This document shows, one piece after another, positions 4,265 to 6,977 of a DNA stretch of 6,977 nucleotides (position 1 is the stretch's first letter; every line of letters begins with the position of its first letter). The notes under the pieces were generated by a model. The model saw only the letters and a program-made list of their open reading frames with translations, made no database searches and was not told the origin of the DNA. The translations under genes and the position numbers were made by a program. The DNA is from Candidatus Didemnitutus sp. (GTDB lineage Bacteria; Verrucomicrobiota; Verrucomicrobiia; Opitutales; Opitutaceae): contig JAUXOH010000362.1 in the NCBI GenBank assembly GCA_030682505.1, positions 1 to 6,977 of the forward strand. Reading direction: 5' to 3'.

Positions 4265-6058
4265 ATGAAGACGCGCGTTCGCCTCCTGTTCATCGTTGGA
4301 ACTGCTTCCCTCATGTTCGCGTCGCTCGGCGCGCAGGATTGGCGCCACGGCCAACCGCCCCAGTCGGAGCGTTCCGCCGGGCATTACGTGCCCGACCTCG
4401 CACCGCTGACGGCGGCGCAGTCGAGCGAGTTGCGCGAGTTGGTGGACCGCTACGTGGCCGACCTCGCGGCGCTGCGGCGTTTCTACTCCGTGCCGAACTC
4501 GACGCTGCAGATCACCCGCTTCAAGGCCTTCAACGAGGCCTGGCTGGTACGGCTCGACGCCGTGGATTTCGAATCCCTTGGGGTCGAAGGTCGGATCGAC
4601 TGGCATTTGCTGCGCGCTCATCTGCGGCACGACACCGGGTTGCTGGAACGCGCAGCGGCCCGCAACGCCGAGATGGCCGGTCTGCTGCCGTTTGCCGATT
4701 CCCTCGCGCGCCTGCAGGAAAGCCGCCGTCAATTTGAGCCGATCAAGCCCAGCGAAACCGCGGCCGCGCTGGATCAATTGACGAAGGAGATCGCGGCGTT
4801 GCGGAAGGCGCTGGAGAGCGAGGGCGCGAAGCCGGGCAAGATCGTGGCCTTGCGCGCGGCGGGTCAGCTCGAAGACCTGGGCAAGGCCTTCAAGGACTGG
4901 TTCGAGTATGCCAACGGCTACGACCCGCAATTCGGTTGGTGGAACCGCGAGCCTTACAAGGACGCGACGGCGGCGATCGAGGACTACCGCAAGTTTCTCC
5001 GCGAGAAGATCGTGGGCGTAAAGGCGGGCGAGGACGAACCGATCGTGGGTGATCCGATCGGCGCCGCCGGACTGGCCGGGGATCTGGAGCGCGAGATGAT
5101 TTCCTACACGCCGGCCGAGTTGATCGCGATCGCCGAGCGGGAGTTCTCATGGTGCGAAGCCGAGTGGAAGAAAGTCGCCGGTGAAATGGGACTGGGCGAA
5201 GACTGGATGGCAGCGCTCGAGCGCACCAAGCAGGATTTTGTCGCGCCCGGTGATCAACCCGCGTTGATCGCCGAACAAGCGTATGAGGCGATCGATTTCC
5301 TGTTGCAGCGCGACTTGATCACAATTCCCACCCATGCGATCGACACGTGGCGGATGGCGATGATGTCGCCGGAGCGGCAAAAGGTGGCGCCGTTCTTTCT
5401 GGGGGGTGAGCAGATTCTCGTCTCGTTCCCCACGGATGCGATGGATCAGGCTGACAAACTCGACAGCCTGCGGGCGAACAATCGCCACTTTTGCCGCGCG
5501 GTCGTGCACCATGAATTGATTCCGGGTCACCACCTGCAAGGTTGGTATAACCAGCGATCCAATCCCCACCGGAGGTTGTTCTACACGCCGTTCTGGGGCG
5601 AAGGTTGGGCGTTGTGGTGGGAGTTTCGACTCTGGGACCTTGGCTTTGCGCAGAGTCCGGAGAACAAGGCCGGCATGCTGTTTTGGCGGACCCATCGGGC
5701 GGCGCGGATCATTTTCTCGCTCAATTTTCACCTCGGCAAGTGGACCCCCGAGCAATGCATCAACTTTCTGGTGGAGCGCGTGGGACACGACCGGCACACC
5801 GCCACGGGTGAGGTGCGACGGTCGTTCAACGGGGACTATTCCCCGCTTTATCAAGTCGGCTACATGATGGGAGCCATCCAGATTCGTGCGCTCTACGACG
5901 AGCTCGTGCGCAATGGAAAAATGCCGGAGAAGGAGTTTCACGACCGCATTCTGCGCGGCAACACGATGCCGATCGAACTGGTGCGCGCGCACCTGACCAA
6001 CACCAAGCTGCCGCGCGACTACCAGTCGTCCTGGAAATTTGCCGGCGAGAAACCGTGA
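4265..6058 (+). CDS. Exported DUF885 family protein, putative zinc metallopeptidase
   Basis: The 597-residue product has an N-terminal signal peptide (Met-Lys-Thr-Arg, then a hydrophobic stretch to SLGA at about residue 23), so it is likely periplasmic or surface-located. It carries the DUF885 hallmark HHELIPGHHLQ (residues 415-425) and, about 20 residues on, GEGWALWWE (445-453). In this family I take His416/Glu417, His422 or His423, and Glu446 or Glu453 to be the metal and catalytic residues, as in gluzincin-type peptidases; family members are predicted, seldom proven, peptidases. Length is usual for the family (about 550-620). ATG 4265 is chosen over an in-frame TTG at 4226 because it opens the signal peptide and the TTG lies inside the upstream terminator. 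The stop overlaps the start of the next gene (GTGA), so the two form an operon. The substrate is unknown; no promoter was convincingly found in the 93-base gap upstream. Confidence 0.88.
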   Translation: MKTRVRLLFIVGTASLMFASLGAQDWRHGQPPQSERSAGHYVPDLAPLTAAQSSELRELVDRYVADLAALRRFYSVPNSTLQITRFKAFNEAWLVRLDAVDFESLGVEGRIDWHLLRAHLRHDTGLLERAAARNAEMAGLLPFADSLARLQESRRQFEPIKPSETAAALDQLTKEIAALRKALESEGAKPGKIVALRAAGQLEDLGKAFKDWFEYANGYDPQFGWWNREPYKDATAAIEDYRKFLREKIVGVKAGEDEPIVGDPIGAAGLAGDLEREMISYTPAELIAIAEREFSWCEAEWKKVAGEMGLGEDWMAALERTKQDFVAPGDQPALIAEQAYEAIDFLLQRDLITIPTHAIDTWRMAMMSPERQKVAPFFLGGEQILVSFPTDAMDQADKLDSLRANNRHFCRAVVHHELIPGHHLQGWYNQRSNPHRRLFYTPFWGEGWALWWEFRLWDLGFAQSPENKAGMLFWRTHRAARIIFSLNFHLGKWTPEQCINFLVERVGHDRHTATGEVRRSFNGDYSPLYQVGYMMGAIQIRALYDELVRNGKMPEKEFHDRILRGNTMPIELVRAHLTNTKLPRDYQSSWKFAGEKP

Positions 6059-6330
6059 AAAAGATGAAGCCAGCACCGGTTGCCCCCCAAGCCACCAGCA
6101 AGGTCTTGATGTGGGCGGTCGTGGTGACAGCGGCCGCAGCGACCGTGTTGCTGCTGAGGTTGGCGCACGATATCCTCGATCAAATTCGTGTGCTCGGGGA
6201 GCTGGGCGGCAATGCCTCAGCCCGGTTGATCACCGGGCTTTTTGTCGTGATGTGTTTTGCGGGATTCACCGCGGCGGCCTTGTGGGCCGCGCTGAAACGG
6301 GTCTTCGGCCGGGGGCCTAAAGCAAAGTAG
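6055..6330 (+). CDS. Small two-helix membrane protein, unknown function
   Basis: The 91-residue product starts with GTG 6055, overlapping the TGA of the DUF885 gene by four bases (GTGA); ATG 6064 is an in-frame alternative three codons later. The overlap implies translational coupling. The N-terminus is basic (MKKMK), followed by one hydrophobic segment at about residues 17-36 and another at about 58-80, then a basic tail (KRVFGRGPKAK). The roughly 20-residue loop between them is hydrophilic. This pattern suggests an inner-membrane hairpin with both ends in the cytoplasm. I recognise no family. The pairing with an exported putative peptidase may mean a shared envelope role, but that is only context. 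The 3' end overlaps the convergent methyltransferase gene by 14 bases. Confidence 0.75.
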   Translation: MKKMKPAPVAPQATSKVLMWAVVVTAAAATVLLLRLAHDILDQIRVLGELGGNASARLITGLFVVMCFAGFTAAALWAALKRVFGRGPKAK

Positions 6331-6977
6331 TCGGAGGAGGGGTGGGCTGGTCGGCCCGGGCGCGATTCAGCGCCGCGAGCCGTTCGACCAGGGCATCATC
6401 GCCGAGATCGTTCGGCCATTGGTAGGTGGCAAAGACGGCGTCGTCGACGGCGGTGCGGTCCCCGCTGCGCGCCGCCCGGGCGAGCGCGTGGCGAAATTCC
6501 TCCTGCGCGCGCGTCAGGCTGCTCAGGGGCGTGGAGGGAGCCCACGGGAACGGAAAGGAGTCGACGGCCAGGGTGGGGGTCCGGCGTGAATGCAACGCGT
6601 GCCACCACACGCCAAAGAGGCGGGAACTCACCAGCCCGTGGGAAAAATCATCGTCGCGGGCAATGACGAGCAGGGTGGAGTCGGGCAGGAGTTCGGAGGA
6701 AAACCACTTGAAGGCGGGATCAAAGCCGATCGGGGTGGCCAGGAAGCGTTCGCGCCGCGTGAGGGCCGCACGCTGCGCGGGATCGACGTGCGGATTGATC
6801 CACCACGGGCCGGATTTCTGACGCACGGTGCGGGCGAGATGCTGAAATGGGAATTCATAGAGCGACGCTTCCCGGTCGTCCATGTTCGGGGGAAAATCGA
6901 CCATCCATTGTTCCCGCACGAGGTCGGGGGCGGTGGCATTGACCACCTTGCGAATCACATCGGAATTGGGACGGCCC
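6317..6977 (-). CDS. C-terminal end of an MmeI-like DNA methyltransferase / restriction-modification protein, truncated by the window edge
   Basis: The minus-strand frame is open to the right edge and continues as GRPNSDVIRKVVN before any plausible start, so the GTG at 6958 is internal and the gene begins outside the window. The 220 residues present match the end of MmeI-like class I SAM-dependent DNA methyltransferases. Visible are REQWMVDFPPNMDDREASLY, then LLPDSTLLVIARDDDFSHGL, SRLFGVWWHAL, DSFPFPWAPS, and a closing helical part with AVFATYQWPNDLGDDALVERL. These correspond to the end of the target-recognition region and the C-terminal helical domain; the catalytic methylase motif (NPPY-type) and any N-terminal nuclease lie outside. 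The role would be adenine methylation of a specific DNA site, with or without restriction. A BREX- or DISARM-type methylase is a less likely alternative. It terminates 14 bases inside the convergent small membrane gene, and no terminator is visible between them. Confidence 0.8.
   Translation of the reverse strand, partial: GRPNSDVIRKVVNATAPDLVREQWMVDFPPNMDDREASLYEFPFQHLARTVRQKSGPWWINPHVDPAQRAALTRRERFLATPIGFDPAFKWFSSELLPDSTLLVIARDDDFSHGLVSSRLFGVWWHALHSRRTPTLAVDSFPFPWAPSTPLSSLTRAQEEFRHALARAARSGDRTAVDDAVFATYQWPNDLGDDALVERLAALNRARADQPTPPPTTLL

Overview
The window is G+C-rich bacterial chromosomal DNA from a Gram-negative organism: it encodes a TonB-dependent outer-membrane receptor and signal-peptide-bearing envelope proteins. 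Protein style, the two-part metH and a DUF885 protein suggest Verrucomicrobiota, perhaps Opitutaceae. That placement is inference only; no rRNA or other marker gene is present.

Left part (1-1664, minus strand): cobalamin-dependent methionine synthase encoded as two consecutive, same-frame reading frames. The homocysteine/zinc module (585-1664) ends at a TGA exactly in the linker that joins it to the pterin module in one-piece MetH. The methyltetrahydrofolate module restarts at a GTG at 530 and runs off the left edge. The 54-base gap contains a short 9-base-period repeat (545-565).

Middle (1665-2320, no protein gene): a divergent control region. A sigma70-like promoter reading left serves metH. 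Next come a hairpin-dense block of unknown nature (1781-1923), a cobalamin-riboswitch-like element reading right (about 1941-2134), two predicted branched RNA structures, and a perfect-stem hairpin that buries the Shine-Dalgarno of the next gene right up to its ATG. The gene it precedes is a BtuB-like TonB receptor (2321-4171), followed by a clear intrinsic terminator (4208-4242). B12 use (metH) and B12 uptake (btuB) are therefore divergently arranged, and only the uptake side carries the riboswitch.

Right part (4265-6330, plus strand): an exported DUF885 putative metallopeptidase (4265-6058), translationally coupled to a 91-residue two-helix membrane protein (6055-6330). Converging on it from the right edge is the C-terminal end of an MmeI-like DNA methyltransferase or restriction-modification protein (6317-6977, minus), which overlaps the small gene tail to tail by 14 bases. 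Most of that gene lies outside the window.
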